A DNA stretch of 9,066 nt from Bacteroidota bacterium (GTDB lineage Bacteria > Bacteroidota > Bacteroidia > Bacteroidales > GCA-2748055), in the NCBI GenBank assembly GCA_030592605.1, contig JAUVIT010000045.1, positions 1 through 9,066 on the forward strand, read 5' to 3'. The position numbers were made by a program, and so were the translations under genes. The notes beneath the pieces are model-generated. The model did not search any database. It had not been told where the DNA came from and worked only from the letters and a program-made list of their open reading frames with translations. This document shows, piece by piece, positions 1-7,255 of this stretch. Position 1 is the stretch's first letter. Each line of letters opens with the position of its first letter.

Positions 1-821
1 AACCCGTAAAGCTTGGGAAGGGTGGTATCCAGGTAAAACGCATTACCCCCGACGCATTTGAACGCGGCTTCGTGGCCATTCAGAACCACATGGAGACTAT
101 TGCTCGCTATAAGGTAGACGATATCCGGGCCTTTGCCACTTCGGCCGTCAGAAATGCACACAATGGAGAGGAATTTATCGAAGAGGTATACAGGAAATTT
201 GGTTTCAGGGTCAGGGTGATCCCCGGCGACCGTGAGGCAGAACTGATTTACAAAGGAGTACGGCAGGCAGTTTCCTTTGATCATACCCATATGATGATCC
301 TGGATATCGGGGGAGGGAGCAACGAATTTATCATCTGTAATAAAGACGGAATTGTCTGGAAACAGAGCTTCGAACTGGGCATGGCCAGATTGATGGAGCG
401 GTTCACGCTTTCTGATCCCATTACCCACGAGGAGATCCGGGCACTGCAATCCTATTTTATGGAGGAGCTTACTCCATTGCTGGAGGTAGTGAAACAGCTC
501 AGACCACATACCCTTATCGGGGCTTCCGGATCATTTGATACCTTCCATGCACTGATCCGCGAGCGTACCGGGATGGAGGAGGATCGCTTACATGGAAGGG
601 AAATCTCCATGAAAGCCTACAATAAAATTCACCTGCTGCTGCTTCAATCTACCGCTGAGGAGCGCAGGCTCATGCCTGGAATGGAACCTGTGCGTGTGGA
701 GATGATTGTGGCTGCCACGATTTTTGTTAGTTTTGTGATACACGCCTGCCATATCAAGCACCTTCATCACTCAGAATTTGCACTAAAAGAGGGGGTTATT
801 TCCGAACTGGTGGGAATCTGA
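1..821 (+). CDS. ppx: Exopolyphosphatase / Ppx-GppA family phosphatase, 5'-truncated by the window edge
   Basis: Members of this actin-like ATPase-fold family hydrolyse polyphosphate from the chain end or convert pppGpp to ppGpp in the cytoplasm. The reading frame is open from base 3 and encodes 272 residues. An internal GTG at 72 could be read as a start, but the codons before it already encode family sequence ([19 protein letters not shown]), so the gene begins outside the window. The missing part should be roughly 35-45 residues, including the first phosphate-binding motif. Visible motifs are ATSAVRNA, the second phosphate motif [10 protein letters not shown] (about nt 300-329), [11 protein letters not shown], the glycine-rich [11 protein letters not shown], and a C-terminal [13 protein letters not shown]. 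The length fits the short Bacteroidota form that lacks a C-terminal HD domain. A sigma-54-type regulator follows 16 bp later and is probably co-transcribed. The sequence does not separate Ppx from GppA activity. Confidence 0.9.
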   Translation, partial: PVKLGKGGIQVKRITPDAFERGFVAIQNHMETIARYKVDDIRAFATSAVRNAHNGEEFIEEVYRKFGFRVRVIPGDREAELIYKGVRQAVSFDHTHMMILDIGGGSNEFIICNKDGIVWKQSFELGMARLMERFTLSDPITHEEIRALQSYFMEELTPLLEVVKQLRPHTLIGASGSFDTFHALIRERTGMEEDRLHGREISMKAYNKIHLLLLQSTAEERRLMPGMEPVRVEMIVAATIFVSFVIHACHIKHLHHSEFALKEGVISELVGI

Positions 822-837
822 GTACAAACTTTTGATT

Positions 838-2004
838 ATGGTAAATATCCTGGTTATAGACGACGAAAGAAGCATCCGCAATACCCTGAAGGAGATTCTT
901 GAATATGAAAAATTCAAGGTGGAGCTGGCCGAACATGGTGCCGAGGGACTGGAGCTGTACAGAAAAGGAAGCTTCGACATTGTACTGTGCGATATCAAGA
1001 TGCCCGAAATGGATGGCTTGGAGGTGCTGGAAAAGATCTTCGAGGAAGAAGGAGATGCCCAGGTGATCATGATTTCGGGACATGGCAATATCGACAATGC
1101 CGTGGAGGCGATCAAGAAGGGGGCCTACGATTTTATTGAAAAGCCGCTGGACCTGAACCGGCTCTTGATCACCATCCGTAATGCTATGGATAAATCGAGC
1201 CTGATCACCGAAACCAAAGTACTGAAAAGGAAGGTGAGCAAGGGTTACGAAATGGTTGGCGAATCGGCTGCCATTCAGCAGGTCAGGGACATTATTGACA
1301 AGGTGGCCCCTACCGATGCCAGGGTGCTGATCACAGGGTCCAACGGAACTGGTAAGGAGCTGGTGGCCCGCTCACTCCACGAGAACAGTACCCGTGCAGC
1401 TGCACCCTTTATTGAAGTGAATTGCGCAGCCATCCCCTCCGAACTGATCGAAAGTGAACTTTTCGGCCATGAAAAGGGAGCCTTTACCTCGGCCATTAAA
1501 CAGCGAAAGGGAAAATTTGAACAGGCCGACGGAGGTACAATTTTCCTGGACGAGATCGGCGATATGAGCCTTTCTGCTCAGGCCAAGGTGCTAAGAGCAC
1601 TGCAGGAGAACAAGATTACAAGGGTGGGATCGGATAAGGACATCAATGTGAATGTACGCATCGTAGCCGCCACCAACAAAAACCTGAAAACAGAGATAGA
1701 GGAAAATAAATTCCGGGAGGATCTTTACCACAGGCTCAGTGTAATCCTGATCCAGGTTCCTTCGCTTAACGAGCGACTGGAAGATATTCCACTGCTGGCC
1801 AAACATTTCAATCAGCAGATCGCTGAAGAGTATGGCAACTCACCCAAAGTGATAAAAGAGGACGCTATCAAAGAGCTGAAGAAGATCAATTGGACCGGAA
1901 ATATCCGGGAGTTCCGCAATGTGCTCGAGCGGCTGATTATCCTTTGCGAGAAGGAGATCACCGGCAAGGATGTGGTCAACTTTGCCATGCCCATCTCGAA
2001 ATAG
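838..2004 (+). CDS. NtrC-family response regulator (receiver + sigma-54 AAA+ domain) lacking a C-terminal DNA-binding domain
   Basis: Proteins of this family use ATP hydrolysis to remodel sigma-54 RNA polymerase into an open complex after phosphorylation by a histidine kinase. I start at the ATG at 838; the frame extends to a TTG at 832, but [10 protein letters not shown] is a normal receiver beginning. The protein has 388 residues. The receiver domain (about 1-120) has acidic residues D8/D9, phosphoacceptor D52, S80 and K102. The AAA+ domain (about 140-370) has Walker A GSNGTGKE (167-174), the sigma-54 contact loop GAFTSA (214-219, canonical GAFTGA), Walker B TIFLDE (234-239), AATN (277-280) and the arginine-rich [21 protein letters not shown] motif lies near residue 351. 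The chain stops at AMPISK with no Fis-type helix-turn-helix, whereas full family members are about 440-480 residues. The next gene starts coding on the opposite strand 3 bp later, so a frameshifted domain downstream is unlikely. No partner kinase lies in the window. Confidence 0.93.
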   Translation: MVNILVIDDERSIRNTLKEILEYEKFKVELAEHGAEGLELYRKGSFDIVLCDIKMPEMDGLEVLEKIFEEEGDAQVIMISGHGNIDNAVEAIKKGAYDFIEKPLDLNRLLITIRNAMDKSSLITETKVLKRKVSKGYEMVGESAAIQQVRDIIDKVAPTDARVLITGSNGTGKELVARSLHENSTRAAAPFIEVNCAAIPSELIESELFGHEKGAFTSAIKQRKGKFEQADGGTIFLDEIGDMSLSAQAKVLRALQENKITRVGSDKDINVNVRIVAATNKNLKTEIEENKFREDLYHRLSVILIQVPSLNERLEDIPLLAKHFNQQIAEEYGNSPKVIKEDAIKELKKINWTGNIREFRNVLERLIILCEKEITGKDVVNFAMPISK

Positions 2005-2007
2005 TGT

Positions 2008-3525
2008 CTAGAACTGGAAATAGATGAAGGGCTGCAGGTCGGATGACCAGGACTGATAAATAACAAAGACCATCAGGATTGTGATCAGTATTTTTGCCCA
2101 GAGAGGGGTACGAATAAATGCATTCAGCAGATCCAGCTTCCAGCGCTCAGGTACCCAGTGGGTAAAATAGCCCAGCGCCATTACGCCAAATACCAGCCGG
2201 TAACTCCATACCACTTCCGGAATTATTCCCACATTGAATTCATGAAGTACCTGGTGGATTAGCTGATTGGCCTTCTCCATGGATTCGGACCGGAACCAGA
2301 TTCTGGTGAAGGTGATAAAAACAAAAGTGTTAAAGATCTTCCAGAACCTCACGGCCCAATGTTTGCTCTTTTCGTAGGGTGAAACTCTTCTCCAGAGCTT
2401 GTAGACAATCAGTCCCGCCCCGTTGAGTCCGCCCCATATCACAAACTGCCAGCTGGCTCCGTGCCACAGGCCCCCCAGTAACATAGTGATCATCAGATTC
2501 ACATCGGTCATGATCCTACCCTTCCGGTTCCCGCCCAGCGGGATATAGAGGTAATCCTTCAGCCAGGTGGAAAGGGAGATATGCCAGCGTTTCCAGAAAT
2601 TGCCTACGCTGGTCGCCTTGTAGGGAGAATTGAAGTTTTTGGGGAGACGGAATCCCAGCAGGAGCGCCACCCCGATGGCAATATCGGTGTACCCCGAAAA
2701 ATCCACATAAACCTGCAGAGAGTAACCAAAGAGTGCCGTCAGATTTTCAAATCCTGAAAATCCAGTAGGATTGGCAAAGACCCGATCCACAAAATTCAGT
2801 GCAATATAATCCCCGATGAATATTTTTTTAAACAAGCCCTTCAGGATCAGAAACAGGGCAAAACCAAACTCCTGCATGGAGAGACTATAGCGTTTATAGA
2901 GCTGTGGAATAAACTCTGAGGCCCGGACGATGGGACCGGCCACCAGCTGTGGGAAGAAGCTTACGTAAAAACCGAAATCCAGGATGTGCCTCACCGGATC
3001 GACCTTTCCCCGGTAAATATCCACGGTATATGAGATGGTCTGGAAGGTGTAGAAAGAGATTCCCACGGGCAGAAGAATGGCCGAGACTTCGAAATGACTT
3101 CCAGCAATCCGGTTGGACCAGAGCGCCAGGTGGTTCACCACCTCCATATCAATGTTAAACAGGGTATTGAGGGTGTCCACAAGGAGGTAGGCATATTTAA
3201 AGTAGGAGAGCATAAAGAGGTTCACAAACACACTCATGATCACGCCGAACTTTTTCCATCCCAGCTTTTTTGCCCTATGAATCAGGTTCCCCAGGTAGTA
3301 ATCAGAAAAGGTCGAAAAGACCAGGATCATAAAAAAGAGTCCCGATGTTTTATAATAAAAAAAGAGGCTGGCCGCAAACAGAAAGGCATTCCTGGCTGCT
3401 CGCTGACGATATATGCCCGAATAGATCAGAAGAACCACCATGTAAAAACCCCAGAAAAAGAGCCTGGTGAAGATCAATGGCTTCTCAGGATTGAACAGGA
3501 ATATGTCAGAGAGAATCTGGCTCAC
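2008..3525 (-). CDS. MBOAT family membrane-bound O-acyltransferase (AlgI/DltB/PatA-like)
   Basis: MBOAT proteins move an acyl group, usually acetyl, from a cytoplasmic donor through the inner membrane to an extracytoplasmic acceptor or partner enzyme. The 505-residue chain is strongly hydrophobic, with about ten candidate membrane segments. It carries the family signatures FPQLVAGPIVR (191-201), FWKRWHISLSTWLKDY (310-325, conserved H315), LYIPLGGNRKG (327-337) and GGLWHGASW (351-359, putative catalytic H355). The start is a GTG whose bases overlap the TGA of the upstream SGNH gene (GTGA, 3525-3522). The next methionine is at residue 29, past the expected N-terminus (LFNPEKPLIFTRLFFWGF), so the GTG is preferred. 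This is the last gene of the putative parA operon. The neighbouring SGNH protein is the expected periplasmic partner, as in AlgI/AlgJ-X or PatA/PatB pairs. The acceptor (alginate-like polymer, peptidoglycan, lipid or other glycan) cannot be told from sequence. Confidence 0.93.
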   Translation of the reverse strand: MSQILSDIFLFNPEKPLIFTRLFFWGFYMVVLLIYSGIYRQRAARNAFLFAASLFFYYKTSGLFFMILVFSTFSDYYLGNLIHRAKKLGWKKFGVIMSVFVNLFMLSYFKYAYLLVDTLNTLFNIDMEVVNHLALWSNRIAGSHFEVSAILLPVGISFYTFQTISYTVDIYRGKVDPVRHILDFGFYVSFFPQLVAGPIVRASEFIPQLYKRYSLSMQEFGFALFLILKGLFKKIFIGDYIALNFVDRVFANPTGFSGFENLTALFGYSLQVYVDFSGYTDIAIGVALLLGFRLPKNFNSPYKATSVGNFWKRWHISLSTWLKDYLYIPLGGNRKGRIMTDVNLMITMLLGGLWHGASWQFVIWGGLNGAGLIVYKLWRRVSPYEKSKHWAVRFWKIFNTFVFITFTRIWFRSESMEKANQLIHQVLHEFNVGIIPEVVWSYRLVFGVMALGYFTHWVPERWKLDLLNAFIRTPLWAKILITILMVFVIYQSWSSDLQPFIYFQF

Positions 3526-4985
3526 CTGTTTGCATTTTGACTTATGAATTCCTTGTACTCCAACATCAGCGCATTGTAAAACATTTCGGCCACCAGGTTG
3601 ACTCCAAGATTGGTAAAATGTACATAGTCCGGAGTCGCCAGGGGTGGATCGGCCTGAACAAAAGAGGCCATGGAATTATGTCCCCCCATGGCATCGTATA
3701 GATCCCAGAAGCCAAAGCCGCTCTCCAGGGCCGCATCCCGGAGTGCATCCCTGATTCCTTCCAGGCCTGGATAGGTGATAAACTCCCCCTCTTCACGGAT
3801 CGCCATATCCGAAGGCCCTATCACTATCACGGGGATTCCCGGACATACCTCCTTAAAGAACTTTAACTGCCGCTTAAAGGCCCTGCGGTAGTAAGATGAA
3901 CTCATATAGGGGACCACATTCCCTCCGTACTGCAAAAGGATGAGTCCGGGTGAAAGATTATCAAGCATAGCCTCCTGGGTACCCCGGCTCATGGAGGTGA
4001 AGATCAGTCCGGATCCACCTCTCATGGCAATGTTATCCACCTGTACACCCCCCTCCGATTCAAAGGAAATTCCATAGATTCTCCCTCCTTCCGGCAGATT
4101 GAAATTGATTCTTAGCTCCAGTAACTCCTCGAAATGACGAAATTCGGCCACGCTGAATCCATCTGGAAGTCCACGCAGGGTATCGGAAAAATCATCATTG
4201 GCCCGAAAAGCCAGCGATGCTCCTTCCACATAGGAGTGCAGGAAGACCCGGATTCGCCGGACCTGTCCGCTCCTTCTGGAGGTGTTGAACCTGTAATACA
4301 ACATGGGCCAGGTGTCATCCTCAGGAGTTGGGACCGATGCAAAAGCACCCATGATTCCGTATGATTTGTGCATAATTGTGCTGTCCCTTTTGCCAAAGTA
4401 GGTGTATCGCAACCACTCCCCTGCCTCCTCCTGCCGGTAAGAAAGGCTTCCCGAATAAAGCGGAATGGCCTGTACCAGTCCGGTACCCGTTCCCCCGAAA
4501 TTCCGCTGCATACGGTACCTGATCAGGGCAGTCATCCGGTCGTTCTCAATCTGTGAATCACCAAAATGGAGAATTCTCGTTGGGCGATTATGTCCCGAAG
4601 CGATTTGATCCAGGTTCCTGAAAAAAGGATAGAACAGGGAGACATTCTCTTCTGCAAACTGAATCCTGTGAACCTCATGTTTAAGACTATCCGCATTGGC
4701 CGGGATCACCTGCAATTCAGAGGCTTCAACGGCCTCACCAATCCCGGGGAACATCTCTGTTTCAGGTTCAGATTCCGGATCATCGCTTACCGACGATGCA
4801 GCAAGTAAGAGTTCAACATCTGCCGGAGTGGCTGTGCTATCCTCCTGGATAAGATCAGAGAGGGACATAAAAGAGAGCCTGAGGTCACCGCCAACACCGA
4901 TCCCCTGTTTGGGAAACAGGAGGGATAGAAGGAGAAGCAACAACAGAACAGCCAAAAAAAATATGAAGATCCTGAGCGGCTTCAT
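3522..4985 (-). CDS. Membrane-anchored SGNH/GDSL-family hydrolase or acyl-esterase/transferase
   Basis: SGNH proteins hydrolyse or transfer acyl esters with a Ser-Asp-His triad. I start at the ATG at 4985 rather than the in-frame TTG at 4991, because MKPLRIFIFF gives a short basic end followed by a leucine-rich membrane segment (about 5-24), probably a signal anchor placing the 487-residue protein in the periplasm. Residues 45-105 are acidic, Ser/Pro/Glu-rich and probably a flexible linker. Block I is LHFGDSQIEND (139-149, nucleophile S144). A glycine block, MRGGSG, lies at 321-326, block III is QYGGN (352-356, N356), and block V is DYVHF (453-457, D453 and H456). About 170 residues separate block I from the glycine block and look beta-rich, suggesting an inserted carbohydrate-binding-like domain as in Ape1-type peptidoglycan O-acetylesterases. 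The stop overlaps the MBOAT start by 4 bp, implying joint action. Whether it adds or removes acyl groups is not determined. Confidence 0.85.
   Translation of the reverse strand: MKPLRIFIFFLAVLLLLLLLSLLFPKQGIGVGGDLRLSFMSLSDLIQEDSTATPADVELLLAASSVSDDPESEPETEMFPGIGEAVEASELQVIPANADSLKHEVHRIQFAEENVSLFYPFFRNLDQIASGHNRPTRILHFGDSQIENDRMTALIRYRMQRNFGGTGTGLVQAIPLYSGSLSYRQEEAGEWLRYTYFGKRDSTIMHKSYGIMGAFASVPTPEDDTWPMLYYRFNTSRRSGQVRRIRVFLHSYVEGASLAFRANDDFSDTLRGLPDGFSVAEFRHFEELLELRINFNLPEGGRIYGISFESEGGVQVDNIAMRGGSGLIFTSMSRGTQEAMLDNLSPGLILLQYGGNVVPYMSSSYYRRAFKRQLKFFKEVCPGIPVIVIGPSDMAIREEGEFITYPGLEGIRDALRDAALESGFGFWDLYDAMGGHNSMASFVQADPPLATPDYVHFTNLGVNLVAEMFYNALMLEYKEFISQNANR
4904..4920. repeat. Perfect hairpin-forming inverted repeat inside the SGNH gene start
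   Basis: CCTGTTT and AAACAGG are exact 7-bp arms around a 3-bp GGG loop, within about codons 22-27 of the SGNH gene, just after the membrane segment (FPKQG). In mRNA (minus strand) it would form a stem with a CCC loop. No uridine run follows, so it is not a standard intrinsic terminator. It may simply be a coincidence of coding sequence. Confidence 0.4.
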
Positions 4986-5000
4986 ACACAAATATAATAA

Positions 5001-6653
5001 TTACCCTTTAGGCTTGATTTTTAGGAGCTGTCCGGGTTGTATTTTCTTTGCGTTGCTAATGTTGTTCAGCCTGCTTATATCGGTCTCTGATACACCGGGG
5101 TACTTTTGAGCAATCTCCCAAAGACTATCACCCTGTCTTACCTTATAGGTGATATAATCATCAATGTTTCCGGAGCTGACTGTGGAAGTTGTACTTGCTG
5201 ATCCTGAATCGGCTGAAGCCGTGCTGCCCGATGAAACGGAGCGTCCGGCAAATTTCTGTTTCTCAGAAAAACTCATATTATCGAGTTCCTTGTATTTGGC
5301 CGACTTTCCTTTTGGCTTGTAGATGACCAGCTTTTGTCCCACGCGGATCAGGTTCCGGCTGATATTGTTCCAGTAGCGAAGATCGGAGGCCCTCACATCG
5401 TACCAGTCAGCAATAAATCCAACATTGTCGCCCGATTTGACCTTATAGCTTAGCTTGTCGTACTTATCCGACGGCAGATCGACACGCTGAGATGCCGTAT
5501 AACGCTGAGGTGTGGCTACCGACTTCCCCGGATCGAAAAAGACTGAATCCTTATAGGCAAATATAGAGTCCTCCAGATCTATAAATGCGGCAACCTGCTC
5601 CTGCGGAATGGCAATGGCATATCCCTGCTTTGAAGTACCCGGCACTATATCGACGCGGTACTGGGGGTTGATATCACGCAGCAGTCCGATGGGAATCTGA
5701 AGCACCTCGGCCACCTGCTTCAGATGCACCGGCTCATATACCATCATGGTATCGCATACCCGGGGAAGGGAAAGGGGTGCCCTGGTAATCAGATGCTCTT
5801 CATAATAGTTCATGGTATAGGTAGCAGCAATAAATGCGGGTACATAACCCCTGGTCTCCCGTGGCAGGTAGTAATATATGTCCCAGAAATTTCGTTTGCC
5901 GCCCGATCTTCGTATGGCTTTATTTACATTGCCCGGTCCGCAGTTATAGGCCGCCAGGGCCAGGGTCCAGTCGTGATAGATTTCATACAGATCCGCCAGG
6001 AACTTTGCGGCTGCATGGCTAGCGGCAATGGGATCCCGTCGCTCGTCCACCAGCGAATTTATTGTTAATCCGTAAGCCTTCCCGGTACTGTACATAAATT
6101 GCCATGCTCCCACAGCACCAACCCGGGAAACAGCTCTTGGATTCAGGGCAGACTCAATAACCGAGAGGTATTTGATTTCGTAGGGCACCCCATAGAGATC
6201 AAAGATCTCCTCAAAACGGGGAAAATAGTATTCAGAGAGTCCCAGCATCACCCTCACCTGCTCGCGACGCTTACGGGAATATACATTAATATAATTCTTG
6301 ACGATCCTGTTATAAGTAAGATCTACCACCGTTGGGATCTCGGCCAGGCGCTTCATATAAACCGAATCGCTGAAATCGGGTATGAGCGTATCTGCTTCTG
6401 CCAGGTAGTCGTCGGTGGCAGACTCCAGGGACTGGTTTACATACCACAAATTGAGCAGGCTGTCCAGATTAGCACCTGTCCGCAGCTCCAGCTCACCCTC
6501 CATGGAGAAGGAATCCTGAACAGAAACCTCATCTGCTGTACTCAGAGTATCGGCATAGCCAGGGGTTTCCTGCGCCTTGAGCTCCTGATTAAAAAAAAGC
6601 AATCCCAGAAGGATCGCAGCACCATAAACTATCCTGGAAATATATCTTGTCAT
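5001..6653 (-). CDS. mltD: MltD-like membrane-bound/secreted lytic transglycosylase with LysM domains
   Basis: The enzyme cleaves the MurNAc-GlcNAc bond of peptidoglycan, leaving 1,6-anhydro-MurNAc ends. The 550-residue chain begins with a signal peptide (hydrophobic core about 9-21, likely cut after A27 in LKAQ), so it acts in the periplasm or outer envelope. The SLT domain (about 150-270) contains KYLSVIESALNP with catalytic E167, GAVGAWQFMYSTGKAYGL (179-196), the RRDP motif and ALAAYNCGPGNVNKAI (232-247), all typical of family 1 transglycosylases. There are two clear LysM repeats at about 400-446 and 500-548, separated by a Ser/Thr/Gly-rich linker (about 470-497). A weaker LysM-like stretch lies at about 305-350. 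No lipobox cysteine is visible, unlike E. coli MltD. Its ATG overlaps the TGA of the DUF5683 gene by 4 bp (ATGA, 6653-6650). Linkage to parAB and DUF5683 is typical of Bacteroidota, from memory. Confidence 0.93.
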   Translation of the reverse strand: MTRYISRIVYGAAILLGLLFFNQELKAQETPGYADTLSTADEVSVQDSFSMEGELELRTGANLDSLLNLWYVNQSLESATDDYLAEADTLIPDFSDSVYMKRLAEIPTVVDLTYNRIVKNYINVYSRKRREQVRVMLGLSEYYFPRFEEIFDLYGVPYEIKYLSVIESALNPRAVSRVGAVGAWQFMYSTGKAYGLTINSLVDERRDPIAASHAAAKFLADLYEIYHDWTLALAAYNCGPGNVNKAIRRSGGKRNFWDIYYYLPRETRGYVPAFIAATYTMNYYEEHLITRAPLSLPRVCDTMMVYEPVHLKQVAEVLQIPIGLLRDINPQYRVDIVPGTSKQGYAIAIPQEQVAAFIDLEDSIFAYKDSVFFDPGKSVATPQRYTASQRVDLPSDKYDKLSYKVKSGDNVGFIADWYDVRASDLRYWNNISRNLIRVGQKLVIYKPKGKSAKYKELDNMSFSEKQKFAGRSVSSGSTASADSGSASTTSTVSSGNIDDYITYKVRQGDSLWEIAQKYPGVSETDISRLNNISNAKKIQPGQLLKIKPKG

Positions 6654-7255
6654 CTGCCTCTGATCTTAAAACTGCATGTAAGTCCCCCGGAATAGCCACT
6701 TAGACTGGTGTGTGACATCATGGGTTGAAGGGATGGGGAGATGCCCAGTGAAAGATTGTCATTCACATCCCAGCTGTATAGATTGGCATCCACATAGGCA
6801 TCCAGGATCTGGAGACCATAAATTAAGGCCGTTACTATATAGCTAAGCTCCATATTTCTTCTCCAGCCTCTCACGATGCGGTCATCATCGCTCTCACTCA
6901 CGAGATAATCACGGACGGCCAATTCGTACTGCTGGGTATTGTAAAAAATGGCGTACCCGCTTACTCCCAGGGCACCCCATACAATGGGAACTTTCCAGTA
7001 CTTCCCGTTGTAGGCCTGACCAAGACCCGGAAGAACCATGGCATACAGGAGGGCCCTGGAGGGCGATTTTGATTTACGGACTTCTACTACCTGTAGCGAA
7101 TCGGGCTCAGGTAGCGTGTCGCTATGGAGAAAACCGTTCTCTGTGAACTGATAAATTGAATCGTAATTCTGTATGGAAGATAATGTATCACTTTCCTGGC
7201 TGAACACAGGAAGTGTCAGTATGAAAAGTAGAACCGCTACATTGAATCTGTTCAT
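6650..7255 (-). CDS. DUF5683 domain-containing envelope protein
   Basis: The function is unknown; I recognise the family by its core sequence and context. The 201-residue protein starts with a signal peptide (MNRFNVAVLLFILTLPVFSQ, cleavage near residue 19-20), followed by an acidic, low-complexity stretch. The DUF5683 core runs from about residue 65: SRALLYAMVLPGLGQAYNGK, a hydrophobic segment WKVPIVWGALGVSGYAIFY (87-105), a polar region, and a second hydrophobic stretch near 137-152 running into the conserved-looking LDAYVDANLYSWDVNDNLSLG. The C-terminus (SGGLTCSFKIRG) could be a beta-strand end. Its ATG overlaps the parB stop (ATGA, 7255-7252), and its own stop overlaps the mltD start in the same way, so the three are translationally coupled. 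The context suggests a role in the envelope near the transglycosylase, but that is inference. Confidence 0.88.
   Translation of the reverse strand: MNRFNVAVLLFILTLPVFSQESDTLSSIQNYDSIYQFTENGFLHSDTLPEPDSLQVVEVRKSKSPSRALLYAMVLPGLGQAYNGKYWKVPIVWGALGVSGYAIFYNTQQYELAVRDYLVSESDDDRIVRGWRRNMELSYIVTALIYGLQILDAYVDANLYSWDVNDNLSLGISPSLQPMMSHTSLSGYSGGLTCSFKIRGR

Noticed and set aside
72..821. GTG at 72 as the true start of the Ppx-like gene
   Set aside because: The frame is open upstream to base 3 and those codons already encode recognisable family sequence, so the gene is truncated by the window edge.
832..837. TTG at 832 as start of the regulator
   Set aside because: The ATG at 838 gives the normal receiver N-terminus. 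The TTG adds only two residues and has no supporting ribosome-binding site.
783..1115. 110-codon minus-strand open frame opposite the receiver domain
   Set aside because: It is serine-rich antisense translation of a clear response-regulator domain and has no independent support.
3094..3540. 148-codon plus-strand open frame antisense to the MBOAT gene
   Set aside because: It is a shadow of a well-supported gene, with His/Lys-rich sequence lacking any recognisable domain.
4989..4996. TATATTTG on the minus strand just before the SGNH start, as an internal promoter
   Set aside because: It matches the -7 consensus but lies 3-4 bp from the ATG with no -33 element. It would require a leaderless transcript. 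AT-rich junctions often give such matches by chance.
6099..6695. 198-codon plus-strand open frame antisense to mltD
   Set aside because: It lies wholly opposite strong coding sequence, matches no family I recognise and has an unordered composition. It is a shadow frame.
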